From NCBI GenBank assembly GCA_965214995.1, contig CBDCCT010000002.1, positions 496,001-560,000 on the forward strand: a DNA stretch of 64,000 nucleotides. Direction: 5' to 3'. Positions 12,228 to 24,601 of the stretch are shown here, piece after piece. Below the pieces are notes generated by a model that had not been told where the DNA came from, made no database searches, and saw only the letters and a program-made list of their open reading frames with translations. Positions within the stretch are counted from its first letter, which is position 1; each line of letters starts with the position of its first letter. Source of the DNA: CBDCCT01 sp965214995 (GTDB lineage: Bacteria; Deinococcota; Deinococci; Deinococcales; Trueperaceae). The translations under genes and the position numbers were made by a program.

Positions 12228-12572
12228 TTATTTCTTCCCGGATTTCTTTATGCCCTGCTGTCCAGAGTTCATGGGGCCTTTTCCCTTTGCCTTCGCGGCC
12301 ATCTCTTCCCGTGCTTTCTTATCTGAAGGATACATTCAATTAGCAACGAGAAACTCTAACTTCAAGAGAAGACGTCCAAGATGACATTCAAGGGGATAGA
12401 AGATATACCAGCTGCTTGCTTTTTCTTGAATTCTAAATCATCTTCGTCTTCCCCCTTTGGTTGCTTCTTAGCTTTCTTATTGTGTATTGGGTTCGTACCA
12501 GCTAAAGTTTTTAGTACTCTTCCAGATCGTAAACAAGAGGCAGAGCAACGTACCACCTTGACCTGAAGGCAT
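12228..12572 (-). CDS. TMA7: TMA7, ribosome-associated small basic protein (68 aa)
   Basis: Three exons: 12572-12554, 12501-12409 and 12322-12228. The protein begins MPSGQGAGTNPIHNKKAKKQ and ends MNSGQQGIKKSGKK. The end is the diagnostic TMA7 tail, preceded by KKAREEMAAKAKGKGP. The core DLEFKKKQAADKKAREE is highly charged. Yeast TMA7 co-purifies with ribosomes, and loss affects translation. Length fits the family (about 64-68 aa). The coding sequence is broken into 19, 93 and 95 bp pieces, so simple ORF searches miss it. Confidence 0.9.
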
Positions 12573-13010
12573 TTTATTATGTTGACACTCTGTTGGTCTT
12601 TGTTGTTGTTTGAATCTAGAGTGTCGGTCCCCACTTCGTTTGCGACAGCGGTATGTTCCTAAGGCAATTTAACCCATCTGTGCCAAGCCAGAAGTGAAAG
12701 TAATTTCAAGTGGGTGAATCCTTATGGAGTAAGTTATATATGCCTACCAAGTTCCCCACGTTAAGGAACATAACAGGGGAATTGGAATGATGGGATTCTT
12801 CGCTGGACTATAAATAAATGATTTATGATTCTTCTCACGCGCAATTCTCAGCTGCCTTGATCTGATCGAGACAAGTGTTCTAGTGAGGATATTCGCAGTT
12901 GGTTCGGCTTCTCAGAAGCCTGATCTACAGATTTTGACCTTTGCTGACTCGACTTTGAACGAAAGAAAGCTGTTCCGACTCTCTGTATTAGTTGTGTGTT
13001 AGATTTGAGA
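12573..13010. other. Divergent promoter region TMA7 / PRP4 kinase
   Basis: A spacer of 438 bp shared by two divergent genes. No specific element is recognised. Confidence 0.45.
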
Positions 13011-16000
13011 ATGGGCTCAAGCTCAGTATCCGAAGGGGAGGTTATTGAATCGGACTCAGAGAAGGCAACTACGGCACAGGCTTTCTTAAATGACAAATTC
13101 GTTGACCGTCAATCCAGAAGTCCAGGCGTAATCGCACCAAGAGCCAGTTACGACCGAAGCCTTGAGCGGTCTAGATCGAGATCTCCTTATCGCCACAATC
13201 GAAGAAGATCACCGCGAGGTGAGAAGCGTCGCCGCAACGACGAAGTCTATGATGATTACAACCGTGGCTCAAGACGCTTCCGCTCACAGTATGATAGGCG
13301 AAGTCTATACGAAGATGATGACAGAAGTAAATCTTCATACGCCGACCCTGATAGATCGAACCCATCGTATCCTTCTCTAAGCTACAGTGATAGGGACGGA
13401 GATGAACGCCGTTGGCCTTCTCGTGCAAGAACGCGTAGTCGATCGCCTAATCATCATTATCGAAGGTCGGAGCGAAGAGGCTATGAGGACAGTAGCGCTA
13501 AAGGTCGTGAGAGAGATTCTAGGCGCCATGAACTAAGATTAAGGGATCGGGATGATCGACTTTGTGATGAAGACAGAAGGAAAGATCGCAGGGACGGTCA
13601 TAATGAGAATCGGGGGGAGTACTCTGATGCTAGAAGTATGAGAATCGATGCTGAAACTCGCCATGGTGCTCCCATACAGAATAGCAAGAATTCTACTAAA
13701 AATGCAAACGACCATAGGTCAGTTATCCTGCCTGAGTTTTTAAATATATGCTCATCCGCATGATACAAACAAAGACTGTCCCCCCAAAATGATACTACCA
13801 ACGGAGACCAAGCTGTTGAACCAGAGCCAGAGCCGGTAGATGAAGTAAAACTTATAGAGGAGCGTCGCAAGAGGCGCGAAGCTATAAAAGCTAAGTACAA
13901 TGAACAACGTACACCACTCTTAGTTGAAGCGCTACAACTACGCAGCGGCATCAATTCTGAAAATACGGGTACTCAACCTGAAAAGAAACTTGACGAGACA
14001 GAATGCCCGAGTACGTTTCCCATCATTTGATTTGCAGACTGCGACTAATACAAACAGCACCACTTTCAACGAATAACTCTTCAGTAACGTCACCGCAAAG
14101 AACTTGTATGCCAGCTTCACCAGATGCAGTCATTGTCGATAATGACAGCGATCTTGCAAATCACGTCACGCTAGGCAATGAAGATGTTGATGCAGAAGAA
14201 CCTTCCGCAGCTGATTATGACCCTACTATGGATATGAGGGAAGATAAGGCCAGAGATAACCAGCGTCATCAAGCAGGACCCACTATTGCCGAACGAGATA
14301 CTTTAGAGCTTGATTCGAGAAGAGCACGCCGTCGGGAAGAGGCTCTCGTGAATCAACGAGCCTATCGTAAGCTGGACCACATTAACGTTTTGTGTTGAAT
14401 AATACTTGTGGCTGATGAATTTCTCTTACTTAGGTCCAAGGCAAAAAGCTGCAGAAGAAGCCTTGGAAGATAAGAACAAAAATCATAATATAACACTATC
14501 CGAACCGGATAATATAGGTTCTGCTAATCTTCAGGTCCCTGGTAACCTTTTAAGCATCGTCTCGAGCGAACCCGAGAATATTTCTGATCAACTACCGTCA
14601 CCGGAGACTAGGGTAAAAGAAACCAAAGACACTACAATTCCGGCTGGTGACTTTGATATGTTTGCAGATGAAGATGATATGTTTGCAGAAGACCCACCAA
14701 AATCTGAACCGAAACTTACCAAGTCAGTCTCGACACAACACGCCAAAAGGCTTGATGCTAGTCTTCTTGACGATTGGGACGATCCTGATGGATACTATCG
14801 CATCATCTTGGGAGAGTTGCTGGACGGTCGTTATCATGTTCAAGAGAATCTGGGACGAGGAATGTTTTCAGGTGTTGCACGAGCTACAGATGTTACCAAG
14901 AAAAGTCTGGTAGCGATAAAAATCATACGCAATAATGAAACGATGTATGTATATGCCTAAATCTATGTTACTATGAGTCGGCTAATTGTGAATCAGGCGA
15001 AAGGCAGGCATGAAAGAAATATCGATCTTGAAGAAGCTTTGCGCAATAGATCCTGATGACAAGCATCATCTGATACGTCTTGAACGCAGTTTTGATCACA
15101 AAGGCCATTTGTGCATGGTATTTGAGAATTTGAGGTTGGTAGACTCTGGTGGTTTTCCATAGCAGGTTTCTGACTGGATTTAGCATTAATTTGCGGGAAG
15201 TGCTGAAAAAGTTTGGACGAGACGTTGGGATTAACATCCGCGCCGTTCGTTCGTACGCACAGCAGATGTTTATGGGCTTGAGGCTGTTGCGTAATACAAA
15301 CATATTGCATGCTGATCTCAAGCCTGACAACATGCTTGTCAGTGTTACTGCACTTACCTTAAAGTGATGCTGTACTAATATCGTTCAGGTGAACGACTCT
15401 CGCAATGTATTAAAAATCTGTGATCTTGGTTCCGCTGCGGAAGCGTCAGAGAATGAGATTACACCCTATCTCGTCAGCAGATTCTATCGGGCACCAGAGA
15501 TCAGTCAGTTCTTGCTTCTGGGCGGCATCCTTAGAATTTGAAGCTAACGTGCTTGTTGTAGTCTTGGGCGCACCCTACGATTTTGCCATCGACACATGGT
15601 CAATCGGTTGCACTTTGTATGAGCTGTACACGGGTAAAATATTGTTCACTGGGCGCACAAACAACCAGATGCTGCGAGCGATGATGGAATGCCGGGGGAA
15701 GTTTAGTCTGAAGCTGCTGAAAAAGGCCGAATTTGGTGCCGCCCACTTTGACGAAAATCTTAATTTTAAGAGTTTTGAGAAGGACAAGATCACTGGAAGG
15801 GTAATATCTTACTGACTCAACCTAATTTAGAATAAATACCTTGCTAACTATAACTGATGCATAGGATGTCGTACGCCTTATAAACTTTGTTAAACCAACG
15901 AGAGATCTCAGGTCACGATTGTTGGGGACGACAAAGGGTCTCGGCGATGTGGAGACGAGAGAGCTGAATCTCTTTATAGACTTGCTGGATCGATGTCTGA

Positions 16001-16074
16001 ATTTGAATCCAGAGAAACGCATCACGCCAAAGGATGCTCTCAAACATCCTTTCATCTTACGACCAAAATCTTGA
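13011..16074 (+). CDS. PRP4: Prp4 pre-mRNA splicing kinase (872 aa)
   Basis: Nine exons: 13011-13717, 13775-14010, 14058-14366, 14434-14944, 14997-15134, 15184-15337, 15389-15503, 15562-15800 and 15865-16074. Prp4 phosphorylates U4/U6.U5 tri-snRNP proteins during spliceosome activation. Residues 1-230 are an Arg/Ser/Asp-rich nuclear segment (SRSRSPYR, RSRSPNHHYRR). The kinase domain runs from about residue 548: glycine loop LGRGMFSGVARA, VAIKII lysine, HADLKPDN in place of HRD (typical of Prp4), CDLGSA metal-binding motif, and activation segment ending SRFYRAPEI. The end HPFILRPKS is typical. The ATG at 13011 is the first in frame. Introns are 47-67 bp; all nine exons join in frame. Confidence 0.93.
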
Positions 16075-17777
16075 AAAAGTTTTTGTTTATTTCTTAAAAC
16101 GTTGTTTTGCTGTATTCTTTATGGTCGTAGCAAATATTATTTAGCTACCTTGGGCTGCTAGGCTTTTCTGTAGCAACTTTGGCATACGTCAGGGTTTCTG
16201 TTCAGCTAAAAGGCATGGTTGCTCCGAGGCAATTTTTTGTGAATTGATATCTATGTATTATATCTTTACATCTCTGCTTACTGTATTAGTCCTATCTGCT
16301 GGCTCTGGTCGTACGGCAGGCATGTGGAGAATCTATCGGCGTCCATTTTGCAAGAAACGAATATAGTGTAGCTACTACATACCATACTCTGTCTTTTGGT
16401 CGTATAATAGAAGTTGTTACCTTTGTGTACCCGCAATTTACGTGCCGACGGTGCGCAACAACCATATGATAGAGCATCCCTTCACTGCCTCTATTGAAAT
16501 ATGTCCACGGTCGTTACGTATACTAATCATTCTTTTGCACTTGTCATATTTTGCCATTAATTTAACCCCAAATTTTCCGAAAATAAACAAAAGGCATGCT
16601 TTCAATGCTGGAAAATATAAAATGTCCAGCGCATGTCGGGGCAACGGCTTGTTAACAAAATTCATTGACTTTCCTTTTCATCTTCTTCTGCCAGTATATA
16701 TCTTGAATTGAATGATTGCTCCTGTGAACGAGAAATTATAGCACAAGTGTCGCACAGTCACCCTCGTCAAACGCCCCTCACTCATCCTCTCTAGCTACTC
16801 GATAACAGAAACAATCGGTCTTATAAGCTACAGTGGCCGATCACAGCATATTTCACCGTTCTGCGCTAAGCCATGCACGTGCTTCAGACCTATCTTCGCA
16901 TGGATAGCCATCCTGCGTAGCCAGGCACGTAGAAACCGTCTCAACTTTAGCAGTGCGATGCGTAAAACAATGTGAGTTAAAAGGTTTTTCTTTATTTACT
17001 AATAGTCTGGGTTCTGCATGGTGGCGTTTGTTCTGGACTTTGAGGATTTGCATATATCGGGAGCATGTTTATATGGGTAATACATTAAAACACTTTCGAT
17101 TGGAAGGTTTCACAAGGACCTGTGCCTTTGCTCTACGTTAGACATATCGTACCGAATTCTAGCGGTATGTTCTGAGATGTGCATATACAATGACAATAAC
17201 GTTGATGGAACTTCATTTCGTCTGTTGAAAGAATGTCAGGATGTCGATTTAGTGTTTTCGTTGCGTTTCGGCATGTGCACAGCAGATATGCCAGGAGCCT
17301 CGTGGTTGATTAACGAAAGGTCCTTGAAGGTGTCTGGTTGACAATTATTCGCGTTCCTTGCATATATTTGCATTTGGGTCTCTCAACTTTGTTTCTTTCC
17401 TTTACTGAGAGATTCTACAGTAGGTTACAAGAAGGGTTGGATGTGCCAAATGAGGAACATTAACTGATATATAAGTTTCGACTAAAGTAATGCTTGAACT
17501 TGCGCCCATAGATGGACGTGTCTACCAGAAGGTATACGTCTCTTTGGAAATCATAATAAATATACTATTACTGCTCCCTTATGAAGATACTTTGTGTATC
17601 GAACTATTAAAATGTAAATTTGAGTTGCCGGTGCTTATATTTCTGGTTCCTGACTAAACAATTTGTAGAGATAGAATATATTCTAAGTTGAACAGGAAGC
17701 GCAATGATGTTCATTGTCTTTATTAGTGGCATTATATGTTTGATTGCTTTACTACCCACATGCTACTCTTCACCAAC
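16075..17777. other. Intergenic, no supported gene
   Basis: About 1.7 kb after PRP4 with only short frames on both strands. No RNA gene or tandem repeat was recognised. Confidence 0.5.
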
Positions 17778-18350
17778 AGCAATCAATTTCGACAAGGAGG
17801 GTGGAGATGGTAATGGGGCGGGATAAGGAGGCTCAAGCCTCGTAATCGCACAAGTACTCATCAACCGCGGAACAAAGGTAGAAGTCTCAGAGAGATCACA
17901 GAGTACGGAGCCAAACATTGAATTCACGAAGCCAGGTTCATAAGCGGACCCACGGATCTGGGGTTTTTCTACCGAACAGGTGCTGACGGATGCAGAATCA
18001 TCAGCAGAACGGTGAATAAGTACCGTCCTAGCTTCCCAAGAAAGTCATCACGGACGAAGAGTGCTCCCTCCCGCAAATCGCATCTTCCGCTACACAATCA
18101 TTGATCGCAATGCCGAGTTTACCGTGTACATACGCTGAGTTTGGCGATCACAAGCATGACGACGACGTTACGCATGTGATTAAAAACATGCCGCTTAGGC
18201 TGGTGCCGGCGTGGAAGCTGGCTGACCGGCTCCAGCAGCGAAGGATGTATGTATATATGCAGAGTGGACGTTCCCGTTGCCGGTTAAGAGGCTGCCGCTT
18301 CGCCAGGGGTATGTGCTGGATGCACCGCGGGGCCCGCTGTCGAAGCGCTA
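17778..18350 (+). pseudogene. Decayed FAD-dependent monooxygenase-like remnant
   Basis: In one frame from about 17797 the translation reads GGDGNGAG-stop-GGSSLVIAQVL followed by INRGTKVEVSER. This mirrors the dinucleotide-binding signature of aromatic-ring hydroxylases (GAGxGG...L..A..L...G..V.V.ER), with TAA in the variable position of GAGxGG. Further coding-like stretches follow in shifted frames, for example VTHVIKNMPLRLVPAWKLAD around 18170-18230. The segment is more GC-rich than its surroundings, contains several stops and has no credible start. I read it as a relic. An intron-rich real gene cannot be excluded. Confidence 0.35.
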
Positions 18351-19868
18351 TCTAAACCCTCCGAGCTATCTGGCAACACAACACGCGCCGATAACCTAGA
18401 GACATCCCCCTACGCTATCAGGGTCTCCGACAGCTCTTTTTGGAGCGAAGGGACTGGTTTGTTACGAGTGATGAAGATTGCAATGTCACCGTGCTGTACG
18501 GAGTATTTCGAGTACATCAATTGTGTGCAGTATACAAGTTCGTGTGCAGCTTTTTGAGACTTGAAAGCAGCATCAACTGCTCTGCTGGCTTGTAGAATTG
18601 ATTAAATAACAAGCAATGTGATGAGCAACTTGTTGAAGAAAGTGGCTGAAGCTAAAAATTGTACGGGCTCTGTCGCTCTCTTTACTCTTGCCCGTTAACT
18701 GATCATTCTATGACAAGCCATACCAGTGTTTTCTTCCAAAGTATTTTCTTTTTGTGATATATGGGTAAAGATACAGCAAACAGCACATGCAAACTTGTCT
18801 AAACCAACCAGTACTGTGACTAGACCTGACGATGCATTTGTGTACAGTAGGACCTGTATTATGCGCATCGTGAAGCAAAAGCAACTTTACCGTGCTACTT
18901 CTTGCCAAAACTAAAGACATCAATTCTACGAAATAGAATGTCGAATAGACGACTAGAGTCCGAATGTTTCAATTACACTCAAGAGCAGTCTATCATTTGG
19001 TTGATTATGTAAAAAGATTACTCCAGTCTTGACGGTTGCAACTAGATGATACTCACTAATTACAAAGGTGAGCAACCGATCAAACGAAACAAGCAGGGAA
19101 ATGCAAAAAAAATGGCCTGACGGTGATGATTGACATTTTGAGGCAGTCTCATTGCTTTTCCTGCCAGCTACTATTTACAAGTCCGCTTCTACGGATAGAC
19201 AATCATCAACACTAGGCATGCCTGTACTTAATAGTATGGCTGTCAAAAATCTAAACTATAACGCCAAAACATACACGAGACACCAAGCCCAAAATCTGCC
19301 TGACTTTAGAACTGGAACTAATCTACCTGATCTTTCGCCTTACCCCTCTCCTGATCGTCTTAATTTATGCGGGTGTCGTCTCCGTCGGACAGTATTTGGA
19401 CATTGATTGCTTTGCGAACGGAAAACTACCATTGAACCGTCGCTTATGCGATTGAGATTAGCTATGGGAAATAGTCCAGCTCATCGTATTTCACTATAGA
19501 ATTGTTATGTGTAATACTTCTTTCGCATTTACTTTTTCTATACCTTGAGTTGAAGGTGATCAGCAGCCTCAACAGTTCACCAAGAAATCACAGCATATTT
19601 TGACAGCAGCGCTTGTACCATACAAAATGTGAACAGGAGCAGCACTGTTCATAGAGCTAATGCAGTCGATCACAGCTTTTGGAGCAAGCATTTCTGAAAA
19701 CGGCCCGAGTGACGGGTAAGATGTTTGGTATTTCAGAATCAATCTCTCTTGGATGGAGGAGCAGGGCTATATATCGGTGCTCATCCTCATCCATTAGGAA
19801 GGTTTTCAAACCAGGCAGAAGTTGCAAGAGAACTTTCATATATACCTTGTGAAGTCAAGAGTCAAGAC
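18351..19868. other. Intergenic, one TACGGAGTA motif
   Basis: No gene is supported. A perfect TACGGAGTA lies at 18497-18505. The ATG at 19869 is the first plausible start of the next gene. Confidence 0.45.
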
Positions 19869-21296
19869 ATGGAAGAAGCGCCATATCCGGACATCTTGGA
19901 CATTGCCCGCTTTGATGGGTTAGCATTTACCCTCTTCGCCGTTGTAGCAGTAAGCACTGTACTTCGGTTGCTGACGAGAGGGTACTATCTACGTGCTTTT
20001 GGAGCTGATGATGTTACATCGGTAGCTGCCACGGTGTGTTGTCAACTTGAGTCTATCATTCCATGGCGAGAGAAGCTGATTGTGCCATCAGATAGTTCTG
20101 GCAGGATATACGGCCGTCAGCCATGTGAGAAATCTTCACAATAACAACTATCTGCAAGCGGTCCGTGATGGGGCACCGATCAAAGAGGGAGAATCCCAGA
20201 TCAATCTTCTGACTGAGTCGGAACGGTTTGGCGTGCTCGGTGGACTTCTCTACACCATCTGCCTTTGGTATTGATATACGGGATACTTCAATGGGTACAA
20301 TTGACACTAACTTTATTCAAATAGCCTTATCAAGTGCACGATACTAGCCTTTTATCGCCGAATAGTGGTACGAAGAGGTCATCGTATCATGATTTACGCA
20401 ACGATTGCCATGATTACTGCTTACACGATAGGTTACATTGTTGTAGGTGGCCCTTTGAATTGATGCAATGCATATGAGGTGCTAATATCGTCAAGGCAAA
20501 ATTGTTGAGCAAAGATCCTCCATTAGCCGTGTGGCATCCTTACGATCCAGAATTTTCTCACGTAACCGTCTGTAGCTGTGCAAAGCTTGCAGTCATCAAT
20601 AGCTCATTCCAGTCGTTTTTCGATATCATTATATTGCTGTTACCTATTCCTATATTTAAAACTCTAAAGCTTACCCACAACCTAAAAGGTATTTATTTTG
20701 ACTTTGTGTGAGAGGTTGTACAAAATAAAATTCACTAAAACGATACAGTTGGCCTTGTTTTCATCTACATGCTCGGACTTTTCAGCTTCTCGATGACGCT
20801 CCTCCGTCTGGTCATGACCACGCGCATGATTCGGATGGAGGATTTCCTCGAGAAAAGAGAGCATTGGATCGAAATGTCAATCTGGGAATCAGTCGAGACA
20901 TCGGTAGCTCTCATATGCGCAAACCTGCCTCCGATGACCACCATCCTGCGCCACGGTTTCCACCGGCTACTCTCTTCAATCAGCCGCACGCAAATCATTT
21001 CCTCTTCACCGAGCGATTCTGATATGCTGGCGGGCGAGAAGAGCGGTCCAAGCAAGAAGAGTAGCAGCATCAGCAAAAAGGTCGACGTTGACATTGAGCA
21101 GGCCTACATTGGCAGCGAGACTGGTAGTGAGACACGCGGTAGCGATACTGTAGATGGACAGGCATTCACGCACTCGGCCATGGTTACGCCATGGGAACAG
21201 AGCAGAACTGCTGCCGATGACAGGCAGCGTGATGCTTCAAATCGACACTGGTCTATGGCTAGCTTGCCGATTCAGAAGATGGACCCGGTCGCGTAG
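19869..21296 (+). CDS. Rhodopsin-like (Pth11-type) integral membrane protein (399 aa)
   Basis: Exons 19869-20033, 20092-20267, 20325-20442, 20496-20688 and 20749-21296 (phases 0, 2, 0, 1). About seven helices are predicted: FDGLAFTLFAVVAVSTVLRL near the N-terminus, LGGLLYTICLCLIKCTILAF, IMIYATIAMITAYTIGYIV, SFQSFFDIIILLLPIPIF, VGLVFIYMLGLFSFSMTLL and a last one ending ALICANLPPM. The motif INSSFQSFFDIIILLLPIPI is the family hallmark. A cytosolic tail of about 100 residues is rich in Ser/Asp. Paralog of the truncated gene at 1-1170, sharing all four visible intron phases and a 118-bp third exon. In this fungal family some members sense surface cues; the role here is unknown. Confidence 0.85.
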
Positions 21297-22270
21297 ATTA
21301 GCTGATATAACTTGTTTGCGTAGGCTTAGAAGACATTTTTCTATCGTTTTACGTTTACAGGTAAACTGAAAAGCTTAACATGCTGCTATATAGGCTACAA
21401 GGTTGTCCATTAATCGTAATACAAATTTCAAACGTCCAGTTAAACAGCTCACTTGAAACTTGGTAAATACCAAGCAATTAAACGGCCAGACGCCAGGGCT
21501 TAGCGTCTGGGCGTCTTCCAACTACAAATATAAGGAGTATTCTTGCAAACCAAACTCCATTGAGTAACTCTGTTCGTTTCAACATGTAACAGATGAGAGA
21601 TTCATTCTCTGTCGAATAATGGTATTGCCTGCCTGTCAGGACTGATATAAGAAAGAGCCAGAAATAAAGCTTTTGTCTCCGATACATGTTGCCTTTTGCT
21701 CTGATACGCCTTTATATTATGGGAGGCCTGTGGGGCACCCGTACGTCTTGCTAGAAACAGCATCACCATACGACTTGACGGTTTCGGTCTGTCTTGCGTC
21801 TCGTCAATGGTTGTCTCTTTCATGAATCGACACCTTATCCTCCTATCATTTGTCATTCCAGTCGGAGAAAAATACTCTCCCTTTTTTCTAGGATGGGTCG
21901 GAGAGAACAATGCATATACTTGTCTGGGAGTCAGCGATCTGATCTAGCCTTGTGACTGCTAATTACGTGGTGGTATCAGGGGAGAAAGATATGCCTTGGT
22001 CAGTTATAGCAATGGCTTCAATATACATGCAATTGGTAGGAACAGGTTTAGGCTTGTCTCGAGAGGTTTCACAGCTGCTTTACTAGTGTTACGTGCAGAT
22101 ATTCATATAAACTCCACGTTCTCTCATCGAACTCTTTTCGCCTAGAATCTACAAGTTATTTTTGTCCAAGTGATGGTTTGAGTTTTATTGTGTTCTTTAG
22201 TATTGCATTCAGTTCTTTCTTATTTCTCAACTTTAAGTGCAGAGAAAAGGAAATAGAAGCGGAAGCGAAG
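21297..22270. other. Intergenic, no supported gene
   Basis: About 1 kb upstream of S3. Minus-strand open frames between 21478 and 21910 lack introns, domains or homologous neighbours and are not called. Confidence 0.45.
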
Positions 22271-23365
22271 ATGAAAGTCTCGACCACGACGGCAACAGCA
22301 GCTCTTCTGTCTTCTCTTATCTATTCTGTCTCCTCCGCACCTCTCTTTGGCAACTTATTTGGCGGAAGTGGCGAAAATGGAGAAGAAGATGACCGCCCGG
22401 ATAACTATGGTCCTCTAACCTTCTCCTTCTTTCCTCCAATTAACGGCAAGAGGCTCCATGAGATGGATTTTACCAGCATGAAAGATGTCGCGAGCTCTTC
22501 TGTCCTTCGGCAAACACGTCTACAGAGCGGCAAGATCCTTTTCGGCGACCTGGCACTCGATGAGCAAGGACGGTATCTTCACAATGCACTTTTGCGGGAG
22601 AGCGCCACCGGGCTCGCCGATGCCAACACATGGGTCAGGTGTCGTTTCTCACTCGTCCGCCAGGCTGAGAGCTCTGATTTTAGCGGGAGCACTGTCACAC
22701 CTATCAGCGACTCCTTTTCTCTCGGCGAGTCGATATTTGTGAAGCAGAATGTAAAGAGCGTAAGCTGCCTCGCGTATCTTGGCGAGTCTGGAGAAAGGAT
22801 CGGCGAGGAAATGGACGAGCAACTGGACTACGTCCTTGACCTTTACATGGGCGGCGCATTCGATGATGATTATACCGTGGACGCCGACGAGCCGCTGGAA
22901 CCGTTAGATTTTGACCAATACGACACTGGACGATATCATCAGGGGAGCTACTATGGTGACGACGACATGGATCTCACAAACATGGCACAGATATTTGCGC
23001 TTACAAACGACGCTGGTTCAGATGATCGGCGCTACCCCGACGATGACGAAGATGACTTTAACCCAGAAGATGAGATCGGTTTCGGGCTTGACGATGAGTT
23101 TCCTGGAGAGGAAGACGTTGACGCCAACGTAGAAGACTACCCGGAACCATCTGAAGGCGGTGATGACTTTTACAACGATAATTTTGGCACAAGTGACGAA
23201 TCTGGATTCGAGGGCTCAGGTTACGACGCTACCGACAACAGCGCTCCTGATACCAATGATTACAGCACTCCCGATACCAACGACTACAGCGTCGACACCG
23301 ATTTCGGTGGGAGTGACTTTGGTGGGAGCGACTTTGGTGGAAGTGACTTTGGCGGTATCGACTAG
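22271..23365 (+). CDS. Secreted acidic protein S3 (364 aa), paired with S4
   Basis: A single exon. The ATG at 22271 is chosen over upstream frame extension because it starts a clean signal peptide (MKVSTTTATAALLSSLIYSV, cleaved near SSA). The folded part, about residues 25-200, has two cysteines about 42 residues apart (WVRCRFSLV and VKSVSCLAYL). The C-terminal half is extremely acidic and Gly/Asp-rich, with short repeats: two TNDYS units and tandem GGSDF at 23308-23352. S4 at 24602 shares the signal peptide style, the PPI/FSVN-like start and both Cys contexts. No known domain is recognised. A cell-wall or extracellular acidic protein, possibly effector-like, is inference. Confidence 0.75.
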   Translation: MKVSTTTATAALLSSLIYSVSSAPLFGNLFGGSGENGEEDDRPDNYGPLTFSFFPPINGKRLHEMDFTSMKDVASSSVLRQTRLQSGKILFGDLALDEQGRYLHNALLRESATGLADANTWVRCRFSLVRQAESSDFSGSTVTPISDSFSLGESIFVKQNVKSVSCLAYLGESGERIGEEMDEQLDYVLDLYMGGAFDDDYTVDADEPLEPLDFDQYDTGRYHQGSYYGDDDMDLTNMAQIFALTNDAGSDDRRYPDDDEDDFNPEDEIGFGLDDEFPGEEDVDANVEDYPEPSEGGDDFYNDNFGTSDESGFEGSGYDATDNSAPDTNDYSTPDTNDYSVDTDFGGSDFGGSDFGGSDFGGID

Positions 23366-24601
23366 TGATTATGGAAAAGATGGGTTCCTGGACGGTGATG
23401 GGCAGCTTCTTTCTTCATTAGACATGTGTTTGTTCTAGTTTGATCTGTTGGTGTGGGCTTTGAGATTGTAGAGGTTCACAACTTGACGAAAGATGGAATC
23501 TACAAATTATCTAGCACGGAATGTCAGTACACAAGGAAAACGGGGCTCTGCCGTATTTTACAAAGCTCTTGATACTCTACCCATTACAAATGAGTAAACT
23601 TGGATTTTTATTTATTTGTTTTCAAGAAAAAAGTTTATTTTCCTGTTCGCCTAACTTGAACTGTTTGCCTTTGCGCCCGTTTGGCTGTGACGATACTGAC
23701 AGGGCATACCCTGTCCAATATTTTGCAGTGTTGTGCGATACTTGTAGCTATTGACTGCTTGAAAGACTCGGCGTGGGATGATCGCTTTCGTTCATGCTTC
23801 TCATGGACTTCAGGGCGCAAGGATGGATGTACTTGATTGATGATGTTATCACTCTTGACTGAACAGTTTTTGTTTAAACCAAGATAACAAAAAATTAATG
23901 AGCTGATTGAATGCGTAGAAGTCAAGATACGTTCGCATCCAGCGGTTTCTCAGCAGTGCCTCAGCGAAGTATGACCCTGGGAAAAGTGTTGTTCTGGACA
24001 CAGCCGCAAGGCAGCTACTGCTAGAGGCAGCCATTACTCGTCTGTCGAGAAGGGCAGGTAGGTGTACGACGAGTACGTTTTGTTTCGTGTTTCACGTTTC
24101 ACGTCCTTGCGGTGCAGGGACGAAACGAAAGATGCTACATTCGGAGATTGTAGAGCCAGTATTGTAACACAAGCATTGCGGAAGGAGATGTTTTTGTAAA
24201 GGGGAAGTGTTTATAGTCAGATTGGGTTTTTGGAATAGTGGGACTGATCCGTTGATATTTGCTGGTATTTGCCTTGTGCTCGAGCGTCGTTTCACATCTG
24301 AGGACGGGAATTTGGAAGTTGCGTTGACAGCTGAGTGGTAATGTAGCTTTCCGGATTGAGAGGGATAGAAAGAAGGAAAAGGTTTTTGTTGTATGCTATA
24401 TATTGACCTTGAGCCTGTCATCCTATGTTCGTCTTCTAAAGCCTTCCTCGCTGTGAATTTTTCAAAATTTTTATAAATTTAAAAATTAAATGAATAATAA
24501 ATCGTAATTTGAAGAAATAGAATAGTCAGAGGAGCAAACTTAGAGAAGAGCAAGTAAGACTCATACTTTAAGTGAGAAAAGGACAAAAAAGTGAAGGCAA
24601 A
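23366..24601. other. Intergenic between S3 and S4
   Basis: No supported gene. A strongly AT-rich stretch lies at about 24455-24520, about 100 bp upstream of S4. The minus-strand frame at 24092-24421 has no support. Confidence 0.45.

Noticed and set aside
21602..21910. 102-codon minus-strand open frame
   Set aside because: No recognisable motif or upstream exon; composition not distinct from surrounding spacer.
24092..24421. 109-codon minus-strand open frame between S3 and S4
   Set aside because: Looks superficially protein-like but has no signal, domain or exon support.
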